DNA of 64,000 bases from Paenibacillus_D sp047238105 (GCF_047238105.1 NZ_JBDFMD010000001.1:1922001-1986000); one strand, 5' to 3'. Positions 34,586-43,394 are shown, numbered from the stretch's first letter. Program-made: numbers and translations. Notes: a model not told the origin generated them from the letters alone.

Positions 34586-35311
34586 TTAATGGCCGCCATC
34601 TTCGCTGCCTGGAGATCTCGACTGGCCGTAGTAGGCGTTCGCCCCGTGCTTGCGCAGATAGTGGCGGTCGAGCAGATGCTGGTCCATCGGCGCCACCGAC
34701 GGATTGAGCGCAAAGGTATGAACGGCCATCCTGGAGCATTCCTCCAGCACGACGGCATTATGGACTGCATTGTGCGCGTCCTTACCCCAGCAGAACGGCG
34801 CATGACTGTTCACCAATACGGACGGCACCTGCATCGGATCGATGCCCCGCGAGACGAAGGTCTCGACGATGACGCGGCCCGTCTCCAGCTCATACGCTCC
34901 CTTGATCTCCGCTTCGGTCATCGGACGCGTGCAGGGCACCTCGCCATAAAAGTAGTCGCCATGGGTCGTTCCCAGTGCAGGCAACGCGCGGCCCGCCTGG
35001 GCAAAGCTGGTCGCCCATGGCGAGTGCGTATGCACGATCCCGCCGATACCGGCAAACTCTTTGTACAACAGCACATGGGTAGCCGTATCGGACGAAGGCT
35101 TGTAGCTCCCTTCGACGACCTTGCCGTCCAGATCGACCACGACCATCTGCTCCGGCCGCAGCTCTTCATACGGCACGCCGCTCGGCTTGATAACGACCAG
35201 CCCGCTGTCCCGGTCAATCCCGCTTACATTGCCCCAGGTAAAGGTGACCAGCCCGTACTTGGGCAGGTCCATATTCGCTTCCCATACCAATTGTTTCAGT
35301 GATTCCAACAT
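34586..35311 (-). CDS. araD: L-ribulose-5-phosphate 4-epimerase (AraD)
   Basis: A 241-residue class II aldolase-family epimerase converting L-ribulose 5-phosphate to D-xylulose 5-phosphate. Motifs: LVTFTWGNVSG, VIKPSGVPYE, VHTHSPWATSFAQ (two zinc His), and the third zinc His with catalytic His in DQHLLDRHYLRKHG. araA and araB are not in the window. Its promoter has an AraR operator between -35 and -10, and araR lies 80 bases upstream on the same strand. Confidence 0.92.
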   Translation of the reverse strand: MLESLKQLVWEANMDLPKYGLVTFTWGNVSGIDRDSGLVVIKPSGVPYEELRPEQMVVVDLDGKVVEGSYKPSSDTATHVLLYKEFAGIGGIVHTHSPWATSFAQAGRALPALGTTHGDYFYGEVPCTRPMTEAEIKGAYELETGRVIVETFVSRGIDPMQVPSVLVNSHAPFCWGKDAHNAVHNAVVLEECSRMAVHTFALNPSVAPMDQHLLDRHYLRKHGANAYYGQSRSPGSEDGGH

Positions 35312-35352
35312 GTTGTCCTCCAGCCCCTTCCTTGATTGACTGCCTAATGTTC

Positions 35353-35381
35353 ATTATAGGTTGTACGTACAAGTGTGTCAC
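35353..35381 (-). promoter_or_regulatory. araD promoter with AraR operator in spacer
   Basis: On the minus strand GTGACA (35381-35376), 17-base spacer, TATAAT (35358-35353). The spacer carries the palindrome TTGTACGTACAA (35361-35372), matching the core of the Bacillus AraR box. Bound AraR would block polymerase until arabinose releases it. Confidence 0.8.
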
Positions 35382-35391
35382 GCAAAAGTTT

Positions 35392-36501
35392 CTATCCTCG
35401 CCGTCGTGTAGATTGCCGGATTATCAGTTGCGGAGCATAGACACGGTCTTCCCCCGGCAGGCGCGCTCCCCGCTCTTCGATCAGCCCCATCAGCAGCTGC
35501 ACGGCATCTTCTCCCATCTTCGTCTTGGGATGAGCAATGCTCGTCAGCTTGACTTCAGTTGCCGTCGCCAGAGTCGAATCGTCGAAACCGACGATGGACA
35601 GATCCATCGGCACGGTCAACCCCTGCCCCCGGATGACATCCAGCAGCCGGACTGCCAGCTGGTCATTGTAGCAGACGATCGCCGTCGGCCGCTGTCCCGG
35701 CTCCGCTGCCAGCAAGGCGGCCAGCGCCTCTGCAGGGAGCCCCTCCTTTTCTTCGGTCGTGTATCGGATCAGATGCTCCGGCGCCAGCGGCAGCCCGTGC
35801 TCGCGGTGAGCCCGGCGGAAGCCGCGCATCCGGTGCACGCCTTGATAGTCGTCGATCTTGAACAAACCGACGATCCGCTCGTGGCCCAGCCCGATCAGAT
35901 GCTCCGTTGCCAGACAGCCGCCCGCTTCGTCGTCTACCCTGAGGCACGGCGCATCGACGTCGGCGTACCTTTCATTGATCATGACGTACGGTATATTCTG
36001 AGACTCCAAGGCCAGGAAATAAGGGAAGTTCGGATTGCCTTCAGCGCTCCTCGTCGGCTCGATGATCAGTCCGCTGAGGGGCTCCCGCAGCATCGACTCG
36101 AGGCTGTCGCGCTCCTTGTTCTTCTCATTGTCCGTGCTCGCCAGCAGCAGCCTCGCCCCCCGGGCGCGCAGCGCCGATTCGACCCCGCGGACGATCGTCG
36201 GGAAGATATAGTCGGAGATATACGTTGTAATCATGCCGATCTTCATGCCCTCCGACACGTCCGGGCGCACCTGCTCGGGAGCGCCCGCGATGAAGGTGCC
36301 CTTGCCCTGGCGGCGGTAGAGCCAGCCCTCCCGCTCCAGCTCCCCCAGCGTCTGACGCACGGTCTGGCGGCTCATATCGAACCGCTTGGCGATCTCGTTC
36401 TCCGAAGGCAGCTTCTCATGCGGCTTGAACAGCTCGTCGGCAATCCAGGACAGGATCTCCAGCTTCAGTCTTTTGTACTTGGGCGGATGCTGCTCGTTCA
36501 C
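35392..36501 (-). CDS. araR: AraR-type arabinose repressor (GntR DNA-binding, LacI-type sensor)
   Basis: About 369 residues. The N-terminal GntR winged helix (KLPSENEIAKRFDMSRQTVR) is fused to a periplasmic-binding/LacI sensor (from about 85: GMIT-TYISDYIFPTIVRG; IVGFDDSTLATATEVKLTSI). This chimera is typical of Bacillus AraR, which releases DNA on binding L-arabinose. The start is GTG at 36501 with GAGGTG upstream. AraR boxes precede both this gene and araD, so it likely represses itself as well. Confidence 0.88.
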   Translation of the reverse strand: MNEQHPPKYKRLKLEILSWIADELFKPHEKLPSENEIAKRFDMSRQTVRQTLGELEREGWLYRRQGKGTFIAGAPEQVRPDVSEGMKIGMITTYISDYIFPTIVRGVESALRARGARLLLASTDNEKNKERDSLESMLREPLSGLIIEPTRSAEGNPNFPYFLALESQNIPYVMINERYADVDAPCLRVDDEAGGCLATEHLIGLGHERIVGLFKIDDYQGVHRMRGFRRAHREHGLPLAPEHLIRYTTEEKEGLPAEALAALLAAEPGQRPTAIVCYNDQLAVRLLDVIRGQGLTVPMDLSIVGFDDSTLATATEVKLTSIAHPKTKMGEDAVQLLMGLIEERGARLPGEDRVYAPQLIIRQSTRRRG

Positions 36502-36537
36502 GCGGACACCTCGATTATCCGTTAATTTTATGAAAGT

Positions 36538-36569
36538 AGTATAGCACATCTGCAACTTGTATGTACAAG
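36538..36569 (-). promoter_or_regulatory. araR promoter and AraR operator
   Basis: Palindrome CTTGTATGTACAAG at 36556-36569, related to the araD box, lies just upstream of TATACT (minus strand, 36543-36538). The -35 region falls within the palindrome, which suggests autorepression. Confidence 0.7.
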
Positions 36570-36626
36570 AACACACAATTCTCCCTCATTCCTGCTCTGT
36601 ACTCTCGCGGGCCATTTTCCTGAACA

Positions 36627-36675
36627 ACAAAAAAACCGGTTGACACAAGCCCGGCCAGGCTCCGTTCAACCGGTT
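36627..36675 (-). terminator. Intrinsic terminator after copZ
   Basis: AACCGGTTG at 36634-36642 pairs with CAACCGGTT at 36667-36675; the minus strand continues TTTTTTGTTG. Confidence 0.8.
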
Positions 36676-36707
36676 GGAGGACAAGATTAACCACTGGGAC
36701 CGGTATG

Positions 36708-36911
36708 TTATGCGTTCGTCTCGTACCCTTGCTCCTCAATCGCTTCCCGGATCGTTTCGATGGAGACGCTGGATTCGTTGTACGTCACCTTGACGGTCCC
36801 TGCGCCCAGGTCCACTTCGCCTTTGGCCCCTAGTGGTGCGAGCGCATCCTCGACCGCTTTTACACAATGCTCGCACGACATCCCTTTGACTGTGATCACA
36901 TCCGCTCTCAT
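36708..36911 (-). CDS. copZ: CopZ-like copper chaperone (HMA domain)
   Basis: A 67-residue heavy-metal-associated domain with the metal site GMSCEHC (MxCxxC) at residues 10-16 and the typical YNESSVSIETIREAIEEQGY end. It carries Cu(I) to a P-type ATPase such as CopA, which is not in this window. It is a single-gene unit with its own terminator. Confidence 0.88.
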   Translation of the reverse strand: MRADVITVKGMSCEHCVKAVEDALAPLGAKGEVDLGAGTVKVTYNESSVSIETIREAIEEQGYETNA

Positions 36912-37071
36912 ATCGCCAGCACTCCTTCTAGTCGTATTTACTTTAGATTACCCGCGATAAGCCTGCTTCTATCACGTACCGGCGGACTGCAGGAGCATAG
37001 TTGACTTCCCCTATCGGCCATGCCACACTTTAAGAGAACAATACTACTAGTCCAGAGAGGAGCCTGATCCG

Positions 37072-37473
37072 ATGCTGCTAACCCAATCTCTCCGAACGTC
37101 ACGACGCGACGAGATGATCGATATTACGCGCCAGATCACCGCCCTAATCCGCCAAGAGGGGATCAGAGACGGCCTGGCTGTCATCTATTCGCCGCACACG
37201 ACCGCAGGTATTACGATCCAGGAAAATGCCGATCCCGACGTCAAGCTCGACGTGCTGATGCGCCTCGATGAGGTCTATCCGTGGGAGCATCCCAAGTATC
37301 GACATGCCGAGGGCAACACGGCCTCTCATCTCAAAGCGATGACTACCGGCACCTCCCAAACCGTCATCATCAGCGAGGGACAGCTCCTGCTCGGCCAGTG
37401 GCAGGGTATCTACTTCTGCGAATTCGACGGCCCGCGGACCCGGCAGTTTCATCTCAAGCTGATCAAGGATTAA
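37072..37473 (+). CDS. YjbQ family (UPF0047) protein
   Basis: A 133-residue protein with the family core YSPHTTAGITIQENADPDV, YRHAEGNTASHLKA and LGQWQGIYFCEFDGPR. Some members show weak thiamine-phosphate synthase activity; the true role is unresolved. GAGAGGAG precedes the ATG. Single-gene unit. Confidence 0.88.
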   Translation: MLLTQSLRTSRRDEMIDITRQITALIRQEGIRDGLAVIYSPHTTAGITIQENADPDVKLDVLMRLDEVYPWEHPKYRHAEGNTASHLKAMTTGTSQTVIISEGQLLLGQWQGIYFCEFDGPRTRQFHLKLIKD

Positions 37474-37541
37474 GGCGGGATTACCGCTCGCCAGCCAGCC
37501 TCGCGCCTGATGTATGAAGGCGTATGATCACAGCGGCCCTG

Positions 37542-38513
37542 CTACTGCTCGTACAATCCGGTATTGACGACATGATCGGGCCGCTCTTCATCCATCACAG
37601 CCAGGATGCTGCGAACCGCCATCATCCCCATCTCCTCCCGCGTCTGCAGCGTCGCGCTGCCCAGATGCGGAGCCAGCACGACATTCTCCAGCTTCGTCAG
37701 ACCTGAGGCCAGCTCGGGTTCCCGCTCGTAGACATCCAGTCCTGCACCTGCGATCCAGCCTTCCCGCAGCGCCCGGACCAAAGCGGCCTCATCGATATGG
37801 GCGCCTCTCGCGGTATTGATCAGGTAGGCACCCGGCTTCATCGACCGCAGCTCCCGTTCGCCGATGAGATGATGCGTCTGCTCCGTATAGGCGACATGAA
37901 TCGATACATAGTCAGCCGTCCGCATCACCTCCTCCAGCGTGCCATATCGGATACCCAGCTCCGCCTCCTCTTCTGCCGCCAGGCGGGTGCGGTTCCAGTA
38001 GAGGATGTCCATATCAAAGCCCTGTGCCCGCCGCATCATCGCCCGGCCGATCCGGCCCAGACCGACCAGACCCAGCGTCGCCCCCGTGACGTCGCCGCCG
38101 ATCAGCTGCAGCGGCGCCCAGCCGGTCCAGCCGCCCGAACGGACAAGCGTATCGCCCTCTACAATTCTGCGCGAGACTGCCATCAGCAGCGCCCACGCCA
38201 TATCCGCCGTAGCTGCCGTCAAGACATCCGGCGTGTTGGTTACCGTGATCCCTCTGGCCGTCGCCGCTTCGATATCGATATTGTTATACCCAACTGCGTA
38301 GTTGGCAATGACCCTGAGATAAGGATTGGCGTCCATCACCTCTGCGTCGATCTTGTCTGTCAGCAGGCACAGCAGCGCATCCTTGCCTTGGAGCCCGGCG
38401 ATCAGTTCCTCGCGCGTCAGTCCCCGGTCCTCCGCTGCACAGGTCACATCCGCCCGCTCTTCCAGATACGCCATCACCCGCTCCGGCAGCCGCCGCGTTA
38501 CGAGCACCTTCAT
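37542..38513 (-). CDS. D-2-hydroxyacid dehydrogenase (glyoxylate/hydroxypyruvate reductase type)
   Basis: A 323-residue NAD(P) enzyme. NAD site GLVGLGRIGRAMMRRA, catalytic Arg in NTARGAHIDE, Glu in GLDVYEREPE and His in LAPHLGSAT. The N-terminal VIANYAVGYNNID is typical of GyaR/GhrB. It reduces glyoxylate or hydroxypyruvate. Genes on the left are convergent; a decayed operon lies on the right. Confidence 0.88.
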   Translation of the reverse strand: MKVLVTRRLPERVMAYLEERADVTCAAEDRGLTREELIAGLQGKDALLCLLTDKIDAEVMDANPYLRVIANYAVGYNNIDIEAATARGITVTNTPDVLTAATADMAWALLMAVSRRIVEGDTLVRSGGWTGWAPLQLIGGDVTGATLGLVGLGRIGRAMMRRAQGFDMDILYWNRTRLAAEEEAELGIRYGTLEEVMRTADYVSIHVAYTEQTHHLIGERELRSMKPGAYLINTARGAHIDEAALVRALREGWIAGAGLDVYEREPELASGLTKLENVVLAPHLGSATLQTREEMGMMAVRSILAVMDEERPDHVVNTGLYEQ

Positions 38514-38616
38514 GTTTTGATTCGCCTCCTTGTGACCGTCCTCATTGAAGTACAGATTGCTTGTTGTCCCAACAGCCGTCTTGTGCCTGCATTATCGCAC
38601 TACCGGATGGGCGGCG

Positions 38617-38904
38617 TCAAATCTCAGAGTGTAGTCCGAATCGGCCCGAGCTCCAGTACCAGAGCTCCTCGGCGCGGCTGCGGTCATAAGACTCATCCGA
38701 TGAAGGGATCTGGCGCTTCCCGTCCCAATACGAGCCGCTTGCGACTCGCGGACTGAAGAGGAGATGGGCCAGATGCGCTCCTGACTGCCTGGTGCTGCGA
38801 ACGCCGGGGTGGAATGGACGCAGTGCCGGCAGTACATATTTCCAGACGAAGCGTAGCCTAGGCGAGTAATCGCGGGAGAGCGACGAGACTCGTCCTGGCA
38901 TCAT
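38617..38904 (-). pseudogene. Remnant of short-chain dehydrogenase (C-terminal part)
   Basis: The last ~95 residues of a 148-codon frame look like the C-terminus of a retinol/protochlorophyllide-type SDR: PGRVSSLSRDYSPRLRF, KYVLPALRPF and SSDESYDRSRAEELWYWSS. The Rossmann and active-site half is missing. It is fused in frame to the oxidoreductase remnant upstream, so a deletion joined two genes. Confidence 0.6.
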
Positions 38905-39054
38905 CCCCGGATCGATTCGGTATCGATTTGGCCGATGTGCTGCTCCTCCCTCGTACATAGCATGGGGACCTAGGTTGAATAGCGCTTCATTTAACTTAAC
39001 GGTTTGGGCAAGTCCCCCGCCGATCACGGCGATATCCTTATTATGGGATGTCAT
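38905..39054 (-). pseudogene. Remnant of FAD-dependent oxidoreductase (N-terminal part)
   Basis: Starts with a good GAGGTG site and MTSHNKDIAVIGGGLA, the FAD-binding beta-alpha-beta start of amine-oxidase/phytoene-desaturase relatives, then jumps to ALFNLGPHAMYEGGAA, which normally lies about 40 residues later. All remaining domains are lost. Confidence 0.6.
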
Positions 39055-39072
39055 CTCGTTCACCTCAATTGT

Positions 39073-39445
39073 TCATCTTCGGCAGCCAGTTCCGACAGCG
39101 GCAGCGGCAAGGAAAGCGAACAGATACCATTGTGATTGACTGATACCGACACCGTAGTCTTGGATCAGATAAATGCGTCCCACCATACCATTTCGCTACG
39201 TATATTTGGATCGCAATGGCTACAACCGCCGCGATCGCAAGCCACAGCACGCCGCCTTGGCCGACATGGAAGAAGAGAACGGCCGTCATGATTGGACCGA
39301 GCGAATGGCCAATGTTGCCTCCGACTTGAAAAATGGACTGTGCCAACCCCCGGTTAGAGCCGGCAGCCAAATAGGCGACTCTTGAAGATTCCTGATGGAA
39401 TATGGCGGATCCGATGCCGATGGCGAGGAGACAAAGATGGAGCCT
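39073..39445 (-). pseudogene. Remnant of MFS exporter (fosmidomycin-resistance type)
   Basis: In one frame IGIGSAIFHQESSRVAYLAA, then GSNRGLAQSIFQVGGN and YVAKWY; after a frameshift near 39177, RIYLIQDYGVGISQSQWYLF continues in another frame and stops at 39073. These match middle portions of Fsr-type transporters. The N-terminus, C-terminus and an internal part are missing. Confidence 0.65.
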
Positions 39446-39466
39446 CTACTCTTGTATTCACGCCGT

Positions 39467-40048
39467 TCAACTCCCCGACCGTTCTTTTTTTCTGGCATAA
39501 AAATCGGCCGCCTTCTGGCGATTACCGCAAAGGTCCATGCTGCACCAGCGGCGTTTACCGCTTTTGGATGTATCCACGAAATGAAGGATGCAGGAATCGT
39601 GCTCACACTTGCGTATCCGTTCCGGCGGATATTGAGCAACCGTTTCTACCAGAGAATGCAATACCGCGTAACTGACCCGGTCCATCAAGCTCCGTCCTAC
39701 GTGGCTCAAATGAGGAACACCATCCTGCCGCACCATCCGAACATCGAGAACGAGTTCGCCGGACTTCTTCTCGAGTCTGGTAAAGGTGCGCTCGGACAAG
39801 CGTCCTTCCCGGAGCAGATCGGAGATCGCATCTATGCAAATGTACCTGAGGCGTACCAGCGTGTCGTGAATAGAGACCATTTCCGGATCTTCCGGAAGTT
39901 CACCTATGAGCAGGCCATTGCCCTCAAGCCACTGTAGCACGTGATTCGGCTCTTCAAGAACATCGACTTTGTGATTGTCCTGCATCACGAACGTATTGGC
40001 CAGATTGATCCATACTGCACCGCCAAGTGTAAATACCTTCTGTTCCAT
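39467..40048 (-). CDS. CGNR zinc-finger regulator
   Basis: About 193 residues. An N-terminal ABATE-like domain (VWINLANTFVM) and the C-terminal CGNR zinc finger: KCEHDSCILHFVDTSKSGKR and CSMDLCGNRQKAADFY. Such proteins are putative stress or antibiotic-response regulators. The start ATG 40048 has GAGGAG 8 bases upstream. It follows the MBL gene by 46 bases and precedes the MFS remnant, so it headed the now-decayed operon. Confidence 0.85.
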   Translation of the reverse strand: MEQKVFTLGGAVWINLANTFVMQDNHKVDVLEEPNHVLQWLEGNGLLIGELPEDPEMVSIHDTLVRLRYICIDAISDLLREGRLSERTFTRLEKKSGELVLDVRMVRQDGVPHLSHVGRSLMDRVSYAVLHSLVETVAQYPPERIRKCEHDSCILHFVDTSKSGKRRWCSMDLCGNRQKAADFYARKKERSGS

Positions 40049-40094
40049 GAATGATGCTCCTCTGTAACTGGTTTTGTACGCTGCCGTCAACAAA

Positions 40095-40835
40095 TTACAA
40101 TGCTATTATTTTTGTTGTTTTTATCATGTTGATATTCACTTTACCTTCCGAAGCTGCAGCCAAGCGGGCTGCAATATTCGGGGTTTCGTTATAGATAGGC
40201 GGATATTGCATAGTTCCATAGTGAATAGGCACAAGCATTTTGGTACCGAGAACTGCGGCTGCCGCAACGGCCTGCTCCGGTGTCAGGCAGATGGGCTGCC
40301 CGCTGGGCATCATCGCAGGCAATTCAAGCACTGCACCATTGACCGGTAAAAATGCCGCATCGAACGGCCCGTAATTTTGAGCAAAGCTCCACCAGTAACC
40401 GTGCCAGAGTGTATCCCCGCAATGAATAACTTTACGTCCTGCTCCTTCGACGAACCAAGCAACTTGGATGTCGCCGAGACCATCTACGGATGGTAATGCG
40501 GTCGCCTTCACATCTCTACCTAGCTCGAAAGATGCGTAAACTGCTGCGCCGTTTACGTTCGTCAACCCTGCGGCCTGAGCGGCATCTTCCAATCCGGCTG
40601 GCACATAGACCGGGATCGCAGCTCCGTATGCCTCAATAATCGCAGCCGGATCAAAATGATCCTCATGCAGATGCGTAATCAATACGGCATCAGCTTTGCC
40701 GAAATAGTTGATCGGATACATCGGCTCACGAGCACCCCCAAACTCCTCGAGAATGCGAGTAATTGGGTCGATGACAATCGCGATGTCGCCTGCCTCGATA
40801 CGGATGCCTGCCCAAGGCAATTTTTGAATGTTCAC
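40095..40835 (-). CDS. MBL-fold metallohydrolase
   Basis: A 246-residue hydrolase with LITHLHEDHFDP (HxHxDH), HCGDTLWHGY and LVPIHYGTMQYPP metal ligands. This is the third MBL protein of the window and not close to the other two. The GTG at 40835 has GGAGG 7 bases upstream. Its substrate is unknown. A cluster of TTATAAC-type sites lies just upstream. Confidence 0.85.
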   Translation of the reverse strand: MNIQKLPWAGIRIEAGDIAIVIDPITRILEEFGGAREPMYPINYFGKADAVLITHLHEDHFDPAAIIEAYGAAIPVYVPAGLEDAAQAAGLTNVNGAAVYASFELGRDVKATALPSVDGLGDIQVAWFVEGAGRKVIHCGDTLWHGYWWSFAQNYGPFDAAFLPVNGAVLELPAMMPSGQPICLTPEQAVAAAAVLGTKMLVPIHYGTMQYPPIYNETPNIAARLAAASEGKVNINMIKTTKIIAL

Positions 40836-40853
40836 CTATAGCCCTCCTCTTCT

Positions 40854-40947
40854 TATATAACCTGATTATTTTCGTTTTACCAGTTATAATGTCAATATAC
40901 CATCTTTGTTATAACCTGTAAATATTATTTTTAGAGGTTATACCAGT
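40854..40947. promoter_or_regulatory. Cluster of four TATAAC(C/T)-type half sites
   Basis: TATAACCTG at 40856-40864 and 40911-40919; inverted CAGTTATAAT at 40881-40890 and AGGTTATACCAGT at 40935-40947. Four related half sites in 95 AT-rich bases upstream of the MBL-CGNR operon look like operators, perhaps for the CGNR protein. Confidence 0.4.
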
Positions 40948-41065
40948 AAAAAGCCTTTTGCATTGTTTTAATTTACTTTGCGGTTGGTGTCAGCTTCATT
41001 CGCCAAGCCCCGTATGGTTACCTTTATTCCACTGTGTCCGGTAAGCCCATCATAAGATTTGCTCT

Positions 41066-41094
41066 AAAAAAGAAAAAACCACAACGAATTGTGG
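41066..41094 (-). terminator. Terminator with UUCG loop
   Basis: On the minus strand CCACAA-TTCG-TTGTGG followed by TTTTTTC and more T. It ends a minus-strand transcript from 41100-41400, where only a 54-codon frame is seen. Confidence 0.7.
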
Positions 41095-41105
41095 CAGCGG
41101 ATGGT

Positions 41106-41270
41106 TCATCCATCAAGTTGACAGCAAGTATTGACTCTCTTAAAACTGGCCTGCAGTCTAGCATATATTGTATCTGCATGATATCCAGCCACTTCCAATA
41201 TCGTATCACCCGAAATGTGGATACTCAGTAACCGCATTGAATTCCTCGAAACATTCCTGACAAATTCCAT
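41106..41270 (-). CDS. Possible 54-residue orphan or gene remnant
   Basis: An ATG frame ending 12 bases before the UUCG terminator. It reads MEFVRNVSRNSMRLLSIHIS and continues ILEVAGYHADTIYARLQASF. No ribosome binding site precedes it, and a neighbouring frame reads CQECFEEFNAVTEYPHFG before a stop, so this may be a frameshifted remnant. The surrounding 40836-41401 is AT-rich relative to its neighbours and holds no other gene. Confidence 0.25.
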   Translation of the reverse strand: MEFVRNVSRNSMRLLSIHISGDTILEVAGYHADTIYARLQASFKRVNTCCQLDG

Positions 41271-41401
41271 TTTACCAAACAAAAAGTTGGATTTCTGTCA
41301 ATACACTGAAATCTATGCTCTGGGAGCGCACGATGCAAGGCCTAATCGGTGATTTAGAGCTGCGAAAGTTGAGAACATAACGCCTGCCGTAGGCAGTAAG
41401 G

Positions 41402-43348
41402 CTACCCCTGCTTCTGCGCCGCGATCTTCTCCGCCAGCTCGCTCAGGTACGTCCAGCGGTCCATCAGCTCTTCGAGCTCCGCCTCGGCCGCCTGCTGCTC
41501 CTGCATCAGCTCCTGCAGCCTGGCTGAATCACTCGCCGACTGCTCCATCTGCGTCTGGATGCGCTCCAGTGTCTGCTCGGCCGCCGCGACCCGGTCGTCG
41601 ATCACCTCATATTCCTTCTGCTCGTTGTAGCTCATCTTGAGCGCACGCCCCCGCTCTCCCGTGCGCGCCGGCGCCTGCCCTGCGGCCGGCGCTGCAGGCG
41701 CAGCGGCAGCCGTGCTGCCGGACGAACCCTTGCCAGACGATCCACTGCCGGTACGCTCGGTCTGCCTTACGTAGTCCGAGTAATTGCCCACTGACTCCAC
41801 CACCCGGCCGTCGCCCTCCAGAGCCAGGATGCGCAGCGTCGTGCGGTCGAGGAAATAGCGGTCATGGGAGACGACGAAGACCACGCCGGGGAATTCGTCC
41901 AGATAATCCTCCAGTACGGTGAGCGTCGCGATGTCCAGGTCATTGGTCGGCTCGTCCAGCAGCAGCACGTTGGGCGCGGTCATCAGGATGCGGAGCAGCT
42001 GCAGGCGCCGCTTCTCGCCGCCCGAGAGCTTGGCGATGGGAGTCCACTGCATAGTCGAGTCGAATAGAAAACGCTCCAGCATCTGCGAAGCCGAGATCGT
42101 CGTGCCGTCTCCGGTGCGTACCTGATCAGCCGCCTCGCGGATGTACTCGATGACGCGCAGCTGCTCATCCATCGCTTCATGCTCCTGCGTGAACCAGCCC
42201 AGCTTCACCGTAGGACCGAGCTCTACCTTGCCGGCGTCGGGCTCCAGCTCGCCGGCGATCAGCTTCAGCAGCGTCGACTTGCCCGTACCGTTGCGGCCGA
42301 CGATGCCGACCCGGTCCTCCGGCACCGCGATGAAGCTGAAGTCCTCGATCAGCCGGCGGTCGCCATAGCCCTTGGCCGCATGCTCGATCTCGACGATCTT
42401 CTTGCCCAGCCGCGCCGAGGCGACGGACACGTCCAGCTTGCCCTGAGACCTGCCTGGGCCTGCCGCTTGCAGCTCCTCGAACCGCTCGATCCGGGCCTTC
42501 TGCTTGGTTGAGCGGGCCTGGGCGCCGCGGCGGATCCAGGCCAGCTCATTACGCAGCAGATTCTGCCGCTTGGCCTCGGTTGCCGCCTCGCGCTCCTCGC
42601 GCTCGAGCTTGAGCTCGACGAAGCGGCTGTAGTTGGCGGTGTAGAAGTACGCCCGGCCGCGATCGAGCTCGAGGATCCGGTTGCTGACCCGATCCAGGAA
42701 ATAGCGGTCATGCGTGATCATGAGCAGCGCGCCCTTGCGCTTCTGCAGCATCGTCTCCAGCCAGGCCACCGACTCGTTGTCGATGTGGTTGGTGGGCTCG
42801 TCCAGGATCAGCACATCCGAGGGCTGGATGAGCGCCGCCGCCATCGCCACCCGCTTGCGCTGGCCGCCGGAGAGCGTGCCCAGCCGGGCATCGAACTGCG
42901 TGATCCCGAGCCGGGTCAGGGCGGACCGACCTTCGCTCTCCAGCTCCCAGGCCTGCAGCGCATCGATCTGCTGACTCGCTGCGACCATCCGCTCTTGCAG
43001 CCCCGTATCCTCCGGCTTCAGCTCCAGCGCAGCCATCGCTTCGTGATACGCCCGCAGCGCCCGCAGCTCCGGGCTGTCTCCCTGGAACAGATGCTCCCGC
43101 ACGGTCATCTCGGGGTCAAAAGCCGGATTCTGCTCCAGCATCTGTACGCGGATGCTGCTGCCGAATACGACCCGCCCGCTGTCGGGTTGATCCAGGCCGG
43201 CGATGACCTTGAGCAAGGTCGATTTGCCGGTTCCGTTAACGCCGATGATGCCGACTTTGTCGCCTTCATCAAGACCAAATGACACGTCAGCGAACAATTG
43301 CTTCTCGCCGTAGCTTTTACTGAGGTTCTCTACTGACATTACATTCAT
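41402..43348 (-). CDS. ABC-F ATPase, YfmR/Uup type
   Basis: A 648-residue soluble protein with two intact cassettes: GVNGTGKST, LSGGQRKR, LILDEPTNHID and GRNGTGKST, LSGGEKRR, LLLDEPTNDLD. The Uup-type linker lies between. After an Ala/Pro/Ser-rich hinge (about 545-580) a C-terminal coiled coil (about 590-645) follows, the ABC_tran_CTD that binds nucleic acid. YfmR helps ribosomes past polyproline and other stalls. Unlike the YkpA-like protein at 8427, all catalytic motifs are canonical. Confidence 0.9.
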   Translation of the reverse strand: MNVMSVENLSKSYGEKQLFADVSFGLDEGDKVGIIGVNGTGKSTLLKVIAGLDQPDSGRVVFGSSIRVQMLEQNPAFDPEMTVREHLFQGDSPELRALRAYHEAMAALELKPEDTGLQERMVAASQQIDALQAWELESEGRSALTRLGITQFDARLGTLSGGQRKRVAMAAALIQPSDVLILDEPTNHIDNESVAWLETMLQKRKGALLMITHDRYFLDRVSNRILELDRGRAYFYTANYSRFVELKLEREEREAATEAKRQNLLRNELAWIRRGAQARSTKQKARIERFEELQAAGPGRSQGKLDVSVASARLGKKIVEIEHAAKGYGDRRLIEDFSFIAVPEDRVGIVGRNGTGKSTLLKLIAGELEPDAGKVELGPTVKLGWFTQEHEAMDEQLRVIEYIREAADQVRTGDGTTISASQMLERFLFDSTMQWTPIAKLSGGEKRRLQLLRILMTAPNVLLLDEPTNDLDIATLTVLEDYLDEFPGVVFVVSHDRYFLDRTTLRILALEGDGRVVESVGNYSDYVRQTERTGSGSSGKGSSGSTAAAAPAAPAAGQAPARTGERGRALKMSYNEQKEYEVIDDRVAAAEQTLERIQTQMEQSASDSARLQELMQEQQAAEAELEELMDRWTYLSELAEKIAAQKQG

Positions 43349-43394
43349 GGTATATCCTGTCCCTTCACTCGTGGCTCAAGCCGGTTACTGTTGT

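Noticed and set aside
32407..35311. L-ascorbate (ula) utilisation locus from UlaG-like and AraD genes
   Set aside because: The two genes are separated by unrelated genes and a terminator, araD carries AraR control, and no ulaABC PTS genes are present.
36708..36911. Complete copper operon
   Set aside because: Only the CopZ-like gene is present; neither copA nor csoR lies nearby.
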